Below are positions 34,921 to 44,356 of a stretch of 64,000 nucleotides of DNA, piece after piece. This DNA is from Citrobacter tructae (GTDB taxonomy: Bacteria > Pseudomonadota > Gammaproteobacteria > Enterobacterales > Enterobacteriaceae), in contig NZ_CP038469.1 in assembly GCF_004684345.1 (NCBI RefSeq), positions 1,922,001-1,986,000 on the forward strand, in the 5' to 3' direction. The position numbers were made by a program, and so were the translations under genes. A model generated the notes under the pieces. That model was not told the origin of the DNA, did no database searches, and saw nothing but the letters and a program-made list of their open reading frames with translations. Position 1 is the stretch's first letter, and each line of letters starts with the position of its first letter.

Positions 34921-36351
34921 ATGACAAAAAAACTCCATATTAAAACCTGGGGCTGTCAGATGAACGAATACGATTCATCGAAGATGGCCGATCTGCTGGA
35001 TGCCACTCACGGGTATCAACTGACCGACGTGGCGGAAGAAGCGGATGTGCTGCTGCTGAATACCTGCTCAATCCGCGAGAAGGCTCAGGAAAAAGTTTTC
35101 CATCAGTTAGGTCGCTGGAAACTCTTAAAAGAGAAAAACCCGGATCTGATTATCGGCGTTGGTGGCTGTGTCGCCTCTCAGGAAGGCGATCACATTCGTC
35201 AACGCGCGCACTACGTCGATATTATTTTTGGGCCACAAACCCTGCACCGTCTGCCAGAGATGATCAACAAGGTTCGCGGAAGCGTTAAACGTAGCCCGGT
35301 GGTTGATATCAGTTTTCCGGAAATCGAAAAATTCGACCGTCTGCCGGAGCCGCGTGCTGAAGGTCCAAGCGCGTTTGTATCCATCATGGAAGGCTGTAAC
35401 AAATACTGCACTTACTGCGTAGTGCCCTACACCCGTGGTGAAGAAGTCAGCCGTCCGGCTGATGACATCCTGTTTGAAATCGCCCAACTTGCGGCGCAGG
35501 GTGTACGTGAAGTCAACCTGTTGGGACAAAACGTTAACGCCTGGCGCGGTGAAAACTACGACGGTACAACCGGCTCATTCGCGGATTTACTGCGTCTGGT
35601 GGCGGCGATCGACGGCATCGACCGTATCCGCTTCACCACCAGTCATCCGATTGAGTTCACCGATGATATCGTTGAAGTTTACCGCGATACGCCGGAGCTG
35701 GTGAGCTTCCTGCACCTGCCGGTACAGAGTGGCTCAGACCGTGTACTGAACCTGATGGGGCGTACCCATACCGCACTGGAATACAAAGCGATCATCCGTA
35801 AACTGTGCGCCGCGCGCCCGGATATTCAGATTAGCTCCGACTTTATTGTGGGGTTCCCTGGCGAAACCACGCAAGATTTCGAACAGACCATGAAGCTGAT
35901 TGCTGACGTCAACTTCGACATGAGCTACAGCTTTATCTTCTCAGCACGTCCTGGTACGCCTGCTGCCGATATGGTTGACGACGTCCCGGAAGAAGAGAAG
36001 AAACAACGTCTGTATATCCTGCAGGATCGCATCAACCAGCAGGCGATGGCCTGGAGCCGTCGTATGCTCGGTACCACCCAACGCATTCTGGTCGAAGGTA
36101 CGTCACGTAAAAGCGTGATGGAACTGTCTGGTCGTACCGAAAATAACCGCGTGGTTAACTTTGAAGGCACCCCGGATATGGTCGGTAAGTTTGTGGATGT
36201 TGAAATTACTGACGTCTGGACCAACTCCCTGCGCGGCAAAGTGGTGCGTACCGAAGACGAAATGGGCCTGCGCATCGCAGAATCCCCGGAGTCGGTCATT
36301 GCGCGTACTCGCAAAGAAAACGATCTCGGCGTCGGTATTTATCAGCCGTAA
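34921..36351 (+). CDS. miaB: MiaB, tRNA-2-methylthio-N6-isopentenyladenosine synthase
   Basis: Radical-SAM methylthiotransferase of 476 residues that adds the ms2 group to i6A37 of tRNAs reading U-starting codons. The N-terminal UPF0004 domain has the auxiliary-cluster cysteines Cys12 (TWGCQMN), Cys49 (LLNTCSIREKA) and Cys83 (VGGCVASQEG). The radical SAM motif is EGCNKYCTYCVVPY (about 155-168). A C-terminal TRAM domain follows (about 380-445). I chose ATG 34921, the conserved start MTKKLHIKTWGCQMNE; the long extension upstream is antisense to ubiF. Confidence 0.97.
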   Translation: MTKKLHIKTWGCQMNEYDSSKMADLLDATHGYQLTDVAEEADVLLLNTCSIREKAQEKVFHQLGRWKLLKEKNPDLIIGVGGCVASQEGDHIRQRAHYVDIIFGPQTLHRLPEMINKVRGSVKRSPVVDISFPEIEKFDRLPEPRAEGPSAFVSIMEGCNKYCTYCVVPYTRGEEVSRPADDILFEIAQLAAQGVREVNLLGQNVNAWRGENYDGTTGSFADLLRLVAAIDGIDRIRFTTSHPIEFTDDIVEVYRDTPELVSFLHLPVQSGSDRVLNLMGRTHTALEYKAIIRKLCAARPDIQISSDFIVGFPGETTQDFEQTMKLIADVNFDMSYSFIFSARPGTPAADMVDDVPEEEKKQRLYILQDRINQQAMAWSRRMLGTTQRILVEGTSRKSVMELSGRTENNRVVNFEGTPDMVGKFVDVEITDVWTNSLRGKVVRTEDEMGLRIAESPESVIARTRKENDLGVGIYQP

Positions 36352-36375
36352 TCACTAGCGCCCCTCCTCTAGCAC

Positions 36376-36490
36376 CTAAATAATTCGAGTTGCAGGAAGG
36401 CGACAAACGAGCAAATCCCCAGGAGCATAGATAACTATGTGACTGGGGTGCGCGAGTGCAGGCAACGCCTCTGCGGCTTGAAGTATGACG
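36376..36490 (+). repeat. Interspersed intergenic repeat, copy 2
   Basis: About 115 bp between miaB and ybeZ. It starts CTAAATAATTCGAGTTGC, has the core CCCCAG...CTGGGG enclosing the hairpin CATAG-ATAA-CTATG, and ends CTGCGGCTTGAAGTATGACG. It aligns with copies 1 and 3. Its inner hairpin sequence differs but is still paired. Confidence 0.8.
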
Positions 36491-36625
36491 GGGCGGGCCT
36501 TGTATTATCTTCCACCGTCCCCATCTTCATAGCAATGCTTGCGCCTTTCCCCTGTGGCGTGAATAATTTCCTTAGATGCCGGTAAATGTTCAACGTCCGG
36601 CGATATTCAGCATAAGAGGAACAGT

Positions 36626-37672
36626 TTGAACATAGACACTCGCGAAATTACCCTTGAACCCGCAGATAATGCCCGCCTGTTGAGCCTTTGCGGTCCTTTT
36701 GATGACAACATCAAACAGCTGGAGCGTCGTCTCGGCATCGAAATTAACCGCCGTGATAATCACTTTAAGCTAACTGGTCGCCCAATTTGCGTTACCGCTG
36801 CGGCAGATATTTTACGCAGCCTGTACGTCGATACCGCACCGATGCGCGGTCAGACCCAGGACATTGAGCCCGAACAAATTCACCTGGCGATTAAAGAAGC
36901 CCGCGTTCTTGAGCAGAGCGCTGACAGCGTGCCTGAATTTGGCAAAGCGGTGAACATCAAAACCAAACGCGGCGTGATTAAACCGCGTACGCCGAATCAG
37001 GCGCAGTACATCGCCAATATTCTCGATCATGACATCACCTTCGGCGTGGGTCCTGCAGGTACAGGTAAAACGTACCTGGCGGTAGCCGCCGCAGTCGATG
37101 CGCTTGAGCGACAGGAAATTCGCCGTATTCTGCTGACGCGTCCAGCGGTTGAAGCCGGTGAAAAACTGGGTTTCCTACCAGGCGATCTCAGCCAAAAAGT
37201 CGATCCCTATTTGCGCCCGCTGTATGACGCGCTGTTCGAAATGCTCGGCTTTGAGAAGGTCGAGAAGCTGATTGAGCGTAACGTCATTGAAGTCGCCCCG
37301 CTGGCTTATATGCGCGGTCGTACGCTGAACGATGCTTTCATCATCCTCGATGAAAGCCAGAACACCACCATCGAACAGATGAAAATGTTCCTGACACGTA
37401 TCGGCTTCAATTCCAAAGCGGTTATCACCGGTGACATTACCCAGATTGACCTGCCGCGCAGCACCAAATCAGGTCTGCGTCATGCCATCGAAGTGTTGGC
37501 TGAAGTCGATGAGATTAGCTTTAATTTCTTCCATAGCGAAGACGTGGTGCGCCATCCGGTGGTTGCCCGTATCGTGACGGCGTATGAAGCCTGGGAAGAA
37601 GCAGAACAAAAACGTAAAGCCGAACAGGCAGCGGAACGCAAGCGTGAAGCTCAGGAGCAGGAACAAAAATGA
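36626..37672 (+). CDS. ybeZ: YbeZ (PhoH-like) ATPase
   Basis: PhoH-family protein of 348 residues, an ATPase linked to the endoribonuclease YbeY and to rRNA processing. The Walker A motif is GVGPAGTGKTYLAVAA (about 139-154), Walker B is AFIILDESQN, and a helicase-like QMKMFLTRIG follows. The tail is highly charged (EEAEQKRKAEQAAERKREAQ). It begins with TTG after AGAGGA, as in E. coli. Its stop overlaps the ybeY ATG (ATGA), so the two are coupled. Confidence 0.96.
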   Translation: MNIDTREITLEPADNARLLSLCGPFDDNIKQLERRLGIEINRRDNHFKLTGRPICVTAAADILRSLYVDTAPMRGQTQDIEPEQIHLAIKEARVLEQSADSVPEFGKAVNIKTKRGVIKPRTPNQAQYIANILDHDITFGVGPAGTGKTYLAVAAAVDALERQEIRRILLTRPAVEAGEKLGFLPGDLSQKVDPYLRPLYDALFEMLGFEKVEKLIERNVIEVAPLAYMRGRTLNDAFIILDESQNTTIEQMKMFLTRIGFNSKAVITGDITQIDLPRSTKSGLRHAIEVLAEVDEISFNFFHSEDVVRHPVVARIVTAYEAWEEAEQKRKAEQAAERKREAQEQEQK

Positions 37673-38136
37673 GTCAGGTTATTCTCGATTTACAACTGGC
37701 ATGTGAAGATAACGCCGGTTTACCGGATGAGAGCCAGTTTCAGGCATGGCTGGATGCGGTAATCCCGCAGTTTCAGGAAGAGTCAGAAGTGACCATTCGT
37801 CTGGTCGATGACGCTGAAAGCCACGAACTGAACCTGACGTATCGCGGGAAAGACAAATCAACCAACGTACTGTCCTTCCCGTTTGAGGCCCCTCCGGGCA
37901 TCGAACTGCCGCTACTGGGCGACCTTATCATCTGTCGTCAGGTCGTTGAAAAGGAAGCCCAGGAACAAGGAAAACCACTTGAGGCCCACTGGGCGCACAT
38001 GGTGGTACACGGTAGCCTGCATCTATTAGGCTACGACCATATCGAAGACGACGAAGCGGAAGAAATGGAATCCCTTGAAACAGAGATTATGCTTGCTCTG
38101 GGCTATGAGGATCCGTACATTGCCGAGAAGGAATAA
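37669..38136 (+). CDS. ybeY: YbeY, endoribonuclease / rRNA maturation factor
   Basis: Zinc-dependent single-strand endoribonuclease of 155 residues needed for 16S rRNA 3'-end maturation and 70S quality control. The metal triad is in VVHGSLHLLGYDH (His114, His118, His124). The conserved arginine region IRLVDDAESHELN and STNVLSFPFE are also present. It overlaps ybeZ by four bases. Confidence 0.97.
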   Translation: MSQVILDLQLACEDNAGLPDESQFQAWLDAVIPQFQEESEVTIRLVDDAESHELNLTYRGKDKSTNVLSFPFEAPPGIELPLLGDLIICRQVVEKEAQEQGKPLEAHWAHMVVHGSLHLLGYDHIEDDEAEEMESLETEIMLALGYEDPYIAEKE

Positions 38137-38234
38137 CCTGCTGCCGGTAAAGCCGGTAACAGGTCACGACGCCAGGCACTGAGTTTACGTGCCTTGAGCC
38201 ACCTATTAACTAACATGAGAACCCATACGACGCC

Positions 38235-39113
38235 ATGAGCGACGACAATTCACACAGTAGTGACACCTTACACAGCAAAAAGGGATTCTTTTCCCTGTTA
38301 CTGAGCCAACTTTTCCACGGTGAACCGAAAAACCGCGACGAACTGTTGGAGCTGATCCGTGATTCCGGACAAAACGACCTTATCGATGAAGATACGCGCG
38401 ATATGCTCGAAGGGGTGATGGACATTGCGGACCAGCGCGTTCGTGACATCATGATCCCCCGTTCCCAGATGATCACTTTGAAACGCAACCAGACCCTGGA
38501 TGAATGTCTTGATGTCATCATCGAGTCTGCCCACTCGCGTTTCCCGGTGATCAGCGAAGACAAAGATCACATAGAAGGGATTCTGATGGCCAAAGATCTG
38601 CTGCCGTTTATGCGCAGCGATGCCGAAGCCTTCAGCATGGAGAAAGTGTTACGCCAGGCGGTTGTCGTACCTGAGAGCAAGCGTGTTGACCGCATGCTGA
38701 AAGAGTTCCGCTCTCAGCGGTACCATATGGCTATCGTCATTGACGAGTTCGGCGGCGTCTCGGGTCTGGTGACCATTGAAGACATTCTCGAACTGATCGT
38801 CGGTGAAATCGAAGATGAATACGACGAAGAAGACGATATCGATTTCCGTCAACTCAGTCGCCACACCTGGACCATTCGTGCGCTGGCGCCGATTGAAGAC
38901 TTCAACGAAGCCTTCGGCACCCACTTTAGCGACGAAGAAGTTGATACTATTGGCGGTCTGGTGATGCAGGCCTTTGGTCATCTGCCCGCGCGTGGGGAGA
39001 GCATCGACATTGATGGTTACCAGTTCAAAGTGGCAATGGCCGACAGCCGTCGTATTATTCAGGTTCATGTCAGAATTCCGGACGACTCACCCCAGCCAAA
39101 ACTGGACGAATAA
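38235..39113 (+). CDS. ybeX: YbeX (CorC), CBS-domain protein
   Basis: Cytosolic protein of 292 residues with two CBS domains (about 70-190; RVRDIMIPRSQMITL and the second repeat at VLRQAVVVPESKRV) and a C-terminal CorC/HlyC domain (about 205-285). Named CorC for an effect on cobalt/magnesium efflux. Its operon with ybeZ-ybeY also ties it to ribosome metabolism. The acidic linker EIEDEYDEEDDIDF is typical. Confidence 0.95.
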   Translation: MSDDNSHSSDTLHSKKGFFSLLLSQLFHGEPKNRDELLELIRDSGQNDLIDEDTRDMLEGVMDIADQRVRDIMIPRSQMITLKRNQTLDECLDVIIESAHSRFPVISEDKDHIEGILMAKDLLPFMRSDAEAFSMEKVLRQAVVVPESKRVDRMLKEFRSQRYHMAIVIDEFGGVSGLVTIEDILELIVGEIEDEYDEEDDIDFRQLSRHTWTIRALAPIEDFNEAFGTHFSDEEVDTIGGLVMQAFGHLPARGESIDIDGYQFKVAMADSRRIIQVHVRIPDDSPQPKLDE

Positions 39114-39137
39114 ACCCGAAACTGGATCAAAGACTAC

Positions 39138-40676
39138 ATGGCATTTGCCCCATTGATTGAACGCCAGCGCATTCGCCTGCTGCTGGCGTTATTATTCGGT
39201 GCCTGCGGGACGCTGGCTTTTTCTCCGTATGACATCTGGCCTGCGGCGATTATTTCGCTGATGGGCCTGCAGGCCCTCACCTTCAACCGCCGCCCGCTCC
39301 AGTCTGCCGCTATCGGCTACGCCTGGGGACTGGGGCTTTTTGGCTCTGGTATCAACTGGGTCTATGTCAGCATTGCACAGTTTGGCGGTATGCCTGGCCC
39401 GGTTAACGTGTTCCTTGTGGTACTGCTTGCCGCATACCTCTCGCTCTACACGGGTCTGTTTGCCGGCATTCTGTCACGCCTGTGGCCCAAAACAACCTGG
39501 CTACGCGTCGCCATTGCTGCACCCGTTGTCTGGCAGATAACCGAATTCCTGCGCGGCTGGGTGCTGACCGGTTTCCCGTGGTTACAGTTTGGTTACAGCC
39601 AAATTGACGGACCACTAAAAGGCCTGGCGCCAGTCATGGGCGTTGAGGCGATTAACTTCCTGCTGATGATGGTCAGCGGACTACTGGCGTTAGCGTTAGT
39701 CACACGCAACTGGCGTCCCTTGGTCGCTGCCGTAGTGCTTTTCGCACTGCCCTTCCCGCTGCGCTATATCCAGTGGTATACGCTTGAACCAGAAAAAACT
39801 ATCCAGGTTTCTATGGTGCAAGGTGACATCCCGCAGTCGCTGAAGTGGGATGAAAATCAGCTCATCAACACACTGAAGATTTACCTTGGTGCCACGCAAC
39901 CCGAGATGGGGAAATCACAGTTGATCATCTGGCCGGAATCCGCAATTCCGGATCTGGAGATCAATCAACAGCGTTTCCTCGGCATGATGGATGACCTGCT
40001 AAAATCCAAAAATAGCACGTTGATCACCGGTATTGTTGACGCACGCCTTAACAAGCAAAACCGCTACGATACCTACAACACTATCATCACATTGGGTAAA
40101 GACAGTCCGTACAGCTACGATTCCACGAATCGCTACAACAAAAATCACCTTGTCCCATTTGGTGAGTTTGTACCGCTGGAATCGATTCTACGCCCGCTGG
40201 CGCCGTTCTTTGACCTGCCAATGTCTTCCTTCAGCCGTGGGCCGTATGTGCAGCCACAGTTGCAGGCGCACGGCTTCAAGCTGACGGCGGCAATCTGCTA
40301 CGAAATTATTCTTGGCGAACAGGTTCGGGATAACTTCCGCCCGGATACGGACTATTTGTTGACCATCTCCAACGATGCCTGGTTTGGCAAATCCATTGGT
40401 CCGTGGCAGCACTTCCAGATGGCGCGCATGCGGTCGCTGGAGCTGGCGCGTCCGCTGCTGCGTAGCACGAACAATGGCATCACGGCGGTGATTGGCCCAC
40501 AGGGTGACGTTCAGGACATGATCCCACAGTTTACCCGTCAGGTACTGACCACCAGCGTCACCCCGACAACGGGTCTCACGCCGTATGCGCGTACCGGGAA
40601 CTGGCCGCTCTGGCTGCTTAGCGCACTCTTTGGCTTTGGCGCGATCGTAATGAGCCTGCGTCAGCGCCGTAAATAA
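39138..40676 (+). CDS. lnt: Apolipoprotein N-acyltransferase
   Basis: Inner-membrane enzyme of 512 residues that adds the third acyl chain to the N-terminal cysteine of lipoproteins. Several N-terminal membrane spans (about 10-210) precede a nitrilase-like periplasmic domain. The catalytic triad is visible in IIWPESAIPD (Glu), NKNHLVPFGE (Lys) and TAAICYEII (Cys, about residue 387). A final span lies near 490-505. It is the last gene of the ybeZYX-lnt operon, 24 bp after ybeX. Confidence 0.97.
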   Translation: MAFAPLIERQRIRLLLALLFGACGTLAFSPYDIWPAAIISLMGLQALTFNRRPLQSAAIGYAWGLGLFGSGINWVYVSIAQFGGMPGPVNVFLVVLLAAYLSLYTGLFAGILSRLWPKTTWLRVAIAAPVVWQITEFLRGWVLTGFPWLQFGYSQIDGPLKGLAPVMGVEAINFLLMMVSGLLALALVTRNWRPLVAAVVLFALPFPLRYIQWYTLEPEKTIQVSMVQGDIPQSLKWDENQLINTLKIYLGATQPEMGKSQLIIWPESAIPDLEINQQRFLGMMDDLLKSKNSTLITGIVDARLNKQNRYDTYNTIITLGKDSPYSYDSTNRYNKNHLVPFGEFVPLESILRPLAPFFDLPMSSFSRGPYVQPQLQAHGFKLTAAICYEIILGEQVRDNFRPDTDYLLTISNDAWFGKSIGPWQHFQMARMRSLELARPLLRSTNNGITAVIGPQGDVQDMIPQFTRQVLTTSVTPTTGLTPYARTGNWPLWLLSALFGFGAIVMSLRQRRK

Positions 40677-40688
40677 CCTTCCTTCCCA

Positions 40689-40716
40689 GGCCGGATAACG
40701 ATTCGCTTATCCGGCC
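40689..40716. repeat. REP palindrome after lnt
   Basis: GGCCGGATAA-CGATTCGC-TTATCCGGCC: a perfect 10-bp inverted repeat of REP type, 12 bp after the lnt stop. Confidence 0.85.
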
Positions 40717-40967
40717 AACATAACACATCCCGCTTTCCATTCTGGCATGCCTATTGCTTTGTTATACAAGGCAAACGCTGTTTTGGTTGAATGTGCAACC
40801 TGGTCGCACCAAAGTTGAGCACAGGTAGCACCTGACAAGTGCAACAAGATATTTTTGCCCCCAAATGGTGCGGCGCACTTCGCAAAAATAAACAATAACA
40901 CAGCAAATTCTTTACATTCATCCAAACTAAATGTTAACAAACATATACAAGACTGCACTTTTAAGTA

Positions 40968-40989
40968 GCAAACAATAACAACATCACAA
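40968..40989 (+). promoter_or_regulatory. GcvB-pairing C/A-rich leader of gltI
   Basis: GCAAACAATAACAACATCACAA has almost no G or T. This composition matches the C/A-rich enhancer of Salmonella gltI that pairs with the G/U-rich R1 region of the sRNA GcvB. It lies 45-66 bases before the gltI start. Confidence 0.7.
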
Positions 40990-41033
40990 TGGGTATCAAT
41001 GCGTCCCTGGCGCAGACGATAAAGGAGTTGGAT

Positions 41034-41942
41034 ATGCAATTACGTAAGCTCGCCACAGCCATGCTGGTTATGGGAATGTCTGCCGGTCTGGCGCACGCGG
41101 AAGATGCCGCCCCTGCGGCAGGCAGTACGCTGGATAAGATCGCTAAAAATGGCGTGATCGTCGTCGGACACCGTGAATCCTCGGTCCCGTTCTCCTATTA
41201 CGATAATCAGCAAAAAGTGGTCGGTTATTCACAGGATTACTCCAACGCAATTGTTGAGGCCGTGAAGAAAAAGCTGAACAAGCCTGACCTGCAGGTGAAG
41301 CTGATTCCGATTACCTCCCAGAACCGTATCCCGCTGCTGCAAAACGGCACCTTTGACTTTGAGTGTGGCTCCACCACCAACAACGTTGAGCGCCAGAAGC
41401 AAGCGGCGTTTTCTGACACCATATTCGTTGTCGGCACCCGTCTGCTGGCGAAAAAAGGCGGCGACATCAAAGATTTCGCCGACCTGAAAGGCAAAGCGGT
41501 GGTCGTGACTTCCGGTACCACCTCGGAAGTGCTGCTGCATAAGCTAAATGAAGAGCAAAAAATGGATATGCGCATCATCAGCGCCAAAGACCACGGTGAC
41601 TCTTTCCGCACCCTGGAAAGTGGTCGCGCCGTTGCCTTTATGATGGATGATGCCCTGCTGGCAGGCGAACGCGCGAAGGCGAAGAAGCCGGACAACTGGG
41701 AGATCGTCGGCAAGCCGCAATCTCAGGAAGCCTACGGCTGTATGCTGCGTAAAGACGACGCGGCATTCAAAAAACTGATGGATGACACCATTGCGCAGGC
41801 ACAAACCTCAGGCGAAGCGGAGAAATGGTTTGATAAGTGGTTTAAAAACCCAATTCCACCGAAGAACCTGAACATGAATTTCGAACTGTCGAGTGAGATG
41901 AAAGCCCTGTTCAAAGAACCGAATGATAAAGCACTTAACTAA
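41034..41942 (+). CDS. gltI: GltI, glutamate/aspartate-binding protein
   Basis: Periplasmic solute-binding protein of 302 residues for the GltIJKL ABC importer. The signal peptide is MQLRKLATAMLVMGMSAGLA with cleavage near HA-ED (residue 22). The SBP_bac_3 fold follows, with NGVIVVGHRESSVPFSY and FDFECGSTTNNVERQ. I chose ATG 41034, which gives the proper signal peptide and follows AAGGAG. SroC is made from its 3' end and the following gap. Confidence 0.97.
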   Translation: MQLRKLATAMLVMGMSAGLAHAEDAAPAAGSTLDKIAKNGVIVVGHRESSVPFSYYDNQQKVVGYSQDYSNAIVEAVKKKLNKPDLQVKLIPITSQNRIPLLQNGTFDFECGSTTNNVERQKQAAFSDTIFVVGTRLLAKKGGDIKDFADLKGKAVVVTSGTTSEVLLHKLNEEQKMDMRIISAKDHGDSFRTLESGRAVAFMMDDALLAGERAKAKKPDNWEIVGKPQSQEAYGCMLRKDDAAFKKLMDDTIAQAQTSGEAEKWFDKWFKNPIPPKNLNMNFELSSEMKALFKEPNDKALN

Positions 41943-42087
41943 CTAAAACGAAATGGGGCGAGTTCACCTTGCCCTCACGATTGTCGGGAAGCATGGACAG
42001 ACTATACGTTGAGTGGTCGTTCCCCACTCAGCGCGAAAAATGAGCTTCTCAACAATCTTCGAGGGTAGCACTGCTACCCTTTTTTTT
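41938..42087 (+). ncRNA. sroC: SroC sRNA, GcvB sponge
   Basis: The 158-bp gltI-gltJ gap matches the place of SroC, an Hfq-binding RNA processed from gltI mRNA that sequesters GcvB. It ends at a strong terminator (42063-42087). The 5' end given here is approximate. It contains pyrimidine- and C/A-containing stretches and an internal stem region. The identification is by position and terminator. Confidence 0.65.
42063..42087 (+). terminator. gltI/SroC terminator
   Basis: GGGTAGC-ACT-GCTACCC followed by eight T, ending 13 bases before the gltJ start. Partial readthrough must allow gltJKL expression. Confidence 0.92.
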
Positions 42088-42100
42088 CTGGAGTAGATTT

Positions 42101-42841
42101 ATGTCTATAGACTGGAACTGGGGTATTTTTTTACAAGAAGCCCCGTTCGGCAACACCACCTATCTCGGCTGGCTCTGGAGCGGCTTCCAGGTCACCGTCG
42201 CGTTATCTATCACCGCCTGGATTATCGCTTTTCTGATCGGTTCCTTATTCGGCATCTTACGCACCGTTCCCAATCGTTTTCTTTCCGGGATTGGCACGTT
42301 GTACGTTGAACTGTTTCGTAACGTTCCTTTAATCGTACAGTTTTTTACCTGGTATCTGGTGATCCCCGAACTGCTGCCGGAAAATATAGGCATGTGGTTC
42401 AAGGCTGAGTTGGATCCCAACATTCAGTTCTTCCTCTCATCAATGCTCTGCCTGGGGCTGTTTACTGCCGCCCGCGTTTGTGAACAGGTACGCGCTGCAA
42501 TTCAGTCACTCCCTCGTGGGCAAAAAAACGCTGCGCTGGCGATGGGGCTGACGCTACCGCAGGCCTATCGCTATGTTCTGCTGCCTAACGCCTACCGCGT
42601 GATTGTGCCGCCGATGACGTCAGAGATGATGAACCTGGTGAAAAACTCCGCCATCGCCTCGACCATTGGTCTGGTGGATATGGCGGCGCAGGCAGGCAAA
42701 CTGCTGGATTATTCTGCCCACGCCTGGGAGTCGTTTACGGCGATCACCCTTGCCTACGTATTGATTAACGCCTTTATTATGCTGGTGATGAATCTGGTTG
42801 AACGTAAAACTCGCCTGCCGGGCAATTTGGGAGGCAAATAA
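42101..42841 (+). CDS. gltJ: GltJ, glutamate/aspartate ABC permease
   Basis: Inner-membrane permease of 246 residues, HisM/GlnP type, with about five spans. The EAA-type loop near residues 140-165 (IQSLPRGQKNAALAMGLTLPQAYRYVLLP) is the contact with GltL. Its TAA overlaps the gltK ATG (TAATG). Confidence 0.96.
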   Translation: MSIDWNWGIFLQEAPFGNTTYLGWLWSGFQVTVALSITAWIIAFLIGSLFGILRTVPNRFLSGIGTLYVELFRNVPLIVQFFTWYLVIPELLPENIGMWFKAELDPNIQFFLSSMLCLGLFTAARVCEQVRAAIQSLPRGQKNAALAMGLTLPQAYRYVLLPNAYRVIVPPMTSEMMNLVKNSAIASTIGLVDMAAQAGKLLDYSAHAWESFTAITLAYVLINAFIMLVMNLVERKTRLPGNLGGK

Positions 42842-43515
42842 TGTACGAATTTGACTGGAGTTCAATTGTCCCCTCCCTGCCGTATCTGCTGGATGGGCTG
42901 CTTATCACGCTAAAAATTACCGTCACGGCGGTTATTATCGGCATCGTCTGGGGAACCATCCTTGCGGTAATGCGTCTGTCCAGCTTCGCACCCATTGCCT
43001 GGTTTGCGAAGATCTACGTTAACGTCTTCCGCTCCATTCCACTGGTGATGGTGCTGCTGTGGTTTTACCTGATTGTTCCAGGTTTTTTACAGAACGTATT
43101 AGGCCTGTCACCGAAAACCGATATTCGCCTGATCTCAGCAATGGTGGCGTTTTCAATGTTTGAAGCGGCGTACTACTCAGAGATTATCCGTGCCGGTATC
43201 CAGAGTATCTCTCGTGGACAGTCCAGCGCCGCGCTGGCGTTAGGGATGACCCACTGGCAGTCGATGAAGCTCATCATATTGCCGCAGGCATTTCGCGCGA
43301 TGGTGCCGTTGCTGCTCACTCAGGGCATCGTCCTGTTTCAGGATACCTCGCTGGTCTATGTATTGAGTCTGGCAGATTTCTTCCGCACCGCCTCCACCAT
43401 TGGCGAGCGTGACGGCACACAGGTCGAGATGATCCTGTTCGCTGGCGCCGTATATTTTGTATTCAGTCTGAGCGCATCGTTGTTGGTCAGCTATTTGAAG
43501 AAAAGGACAGTTTAA
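42841..43515 (+). CDS. gltK: GltK, glutamate/aspartate ABC permease
   Basis: Second permease of the complex, 224 residues, about five spans. The EAA-type loop reads IQSISRGQSSAALALGMTHW (about 120-139). It overlaps both gltJ and gltL by one base, a tightly coupled operon. Confidence 0.96.
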   Translation: MYEFDWSSIVPSLPYLLDGLLITLKITVTAVIIGIVWGTILAVMRLSSFAPIAWFAKIYVNVFRSIPLVMVLLWFYLIVPGFLQNVLGLSPKTDIRLISAMVAFSMFEAAYYSEIIRAGIQSISRGQSSAALALGMTHWQSMKLIILPQAFRAMVPLLLTQGIVLFQDTSLVYVLSLADFFRTASTIGERDGTQVEMILFAGAVYFVFSLSASLLVSYLKKRTV

Positions 43516-44240
43516 TGATTACCCTGAACAATGTTTCTAAATGGTATGGTCACTTTCAGGTGCTGACCGACTGCTCCACGGAAGTCAAAAAAGGTGAAGT
43601 GGTCGTGGTCTGCGGTCCGTCGGGTTCAGGTAAGTCAACGCTTATCAAAACGGTAAACGGTCTGGAACCTGTACAGAAGGGTGTGATCACCGTTGATGGT
43701 ACCGTCGTGAATGACAAAAAAACCGATCTGGCCAAACTGCGTTCCCGCGTAGGTATGGTCTTCCAGCACTTTGAACTGTTCCCACATTTGTCGATCATCG
43801 AAAACCTGACGCTGGCCCAGGTGAAAGTGCTCAAGCGCGATAAAACACCAGCACGCGAAAAAGCGCAAAAGCTGCTTGAACGTGTGGGGTTATCTGCACA
43901 TGCTGAAAAGTTTCCGGCTCAGCTTTCCGGCGGGCAGCAGCAGCGCGTAGCCATTGCCCGGGCGCTGTGTATGGATCCCATTGCCATGCTGTTTGATGAA
44001 CCAACGTCGGCGCTCGATCCAGAAATGATCAACGAGGTGCTGGACGTCATGGTTGAACTGGCCCATGAAGGTATGACCATGATGGTGGTCACCCATGAAA
44101 TGGGCTTTGCGCGTAAAGTGGCGAACCGGGTGATCTTCATGGATGAAGGGAAGATTGTTGAAGACTCTCCGAAAGAAGAGTTCTTCGCCAATCCGAAATC
44201 GGACCGAGCCAAAGACTTCCTCGCGAAAATCCTGCACTAA
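43515..44240 (+). CDS. gltL: GltL, glutamate/aspartate ABC ATPase
   Basis: ABC ATPase of 241 residues energising GltIJK. Walker A GPSGSGKST (about 35-43), Q-loop GMVFQHFELFPH, signature LSGGQQQRVAIARAL (about 137-151), Walker B AMLFDEPTSALD, and switch His in VVTHEMGF. All catalytic elements are intact. Confidence 0.97.
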   Translation: MITLNNVSKWYGHFQVLTDCSTEVKKGEVVVVCGPSGSGKSTLIKTVNGLEPVQKGVITVDGTVVNDKKTDLAKLRSRVGMVFQHFELFPHLSIIENLTLAQVKVLKRDKTPAREKAQKLLERVGLSAHAEKFPAQLSGGQQQRVAIARALCMDPIAMLFDEPTSALDPEMINEVLDVMVELAHEGMTMMVVTHEMGFARKVANRVIFMDEGKIVEDSPKEEFFANPKSDRAKDFLAKILH

Positions 44241-44246
44241 TCTTGC

Positions 44247-44272
44247 TGGCGCGCGCGTCTATGTGCGCGCCA
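44247..44272. repeat. GC-rich palindrome after gltL
   Basis: TGGCGCGC and GCGCGCCA pair around GCGTCTATGT. No T run follows, so it is probably a 3'-end stabilising stem or a factor-dependent end for the glt transcript rather than a classic terminator. Confidence 0.6.
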
Positions 44273-44356
44273 CCTCACGCTTTATCTCTTCGCTTCTCGA
44301 AACACGTTCAGCCCAGCGTTAACCTTGTCACAAAGTCCCACTTACAAGGAGCAACA

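Larger units (their letters stand above)
40677..41033. other. lnt-gltI intergenic region
   Basis: A 357-bp region with a REP palindrome near lnt (40689-40716), then an AT-rich control region for gltI, and finally an A/C-rich leader (40968-40989). No gene was seen. In E. coli this region responds to growth conditions and to GcvB. Confidence 0.55.
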
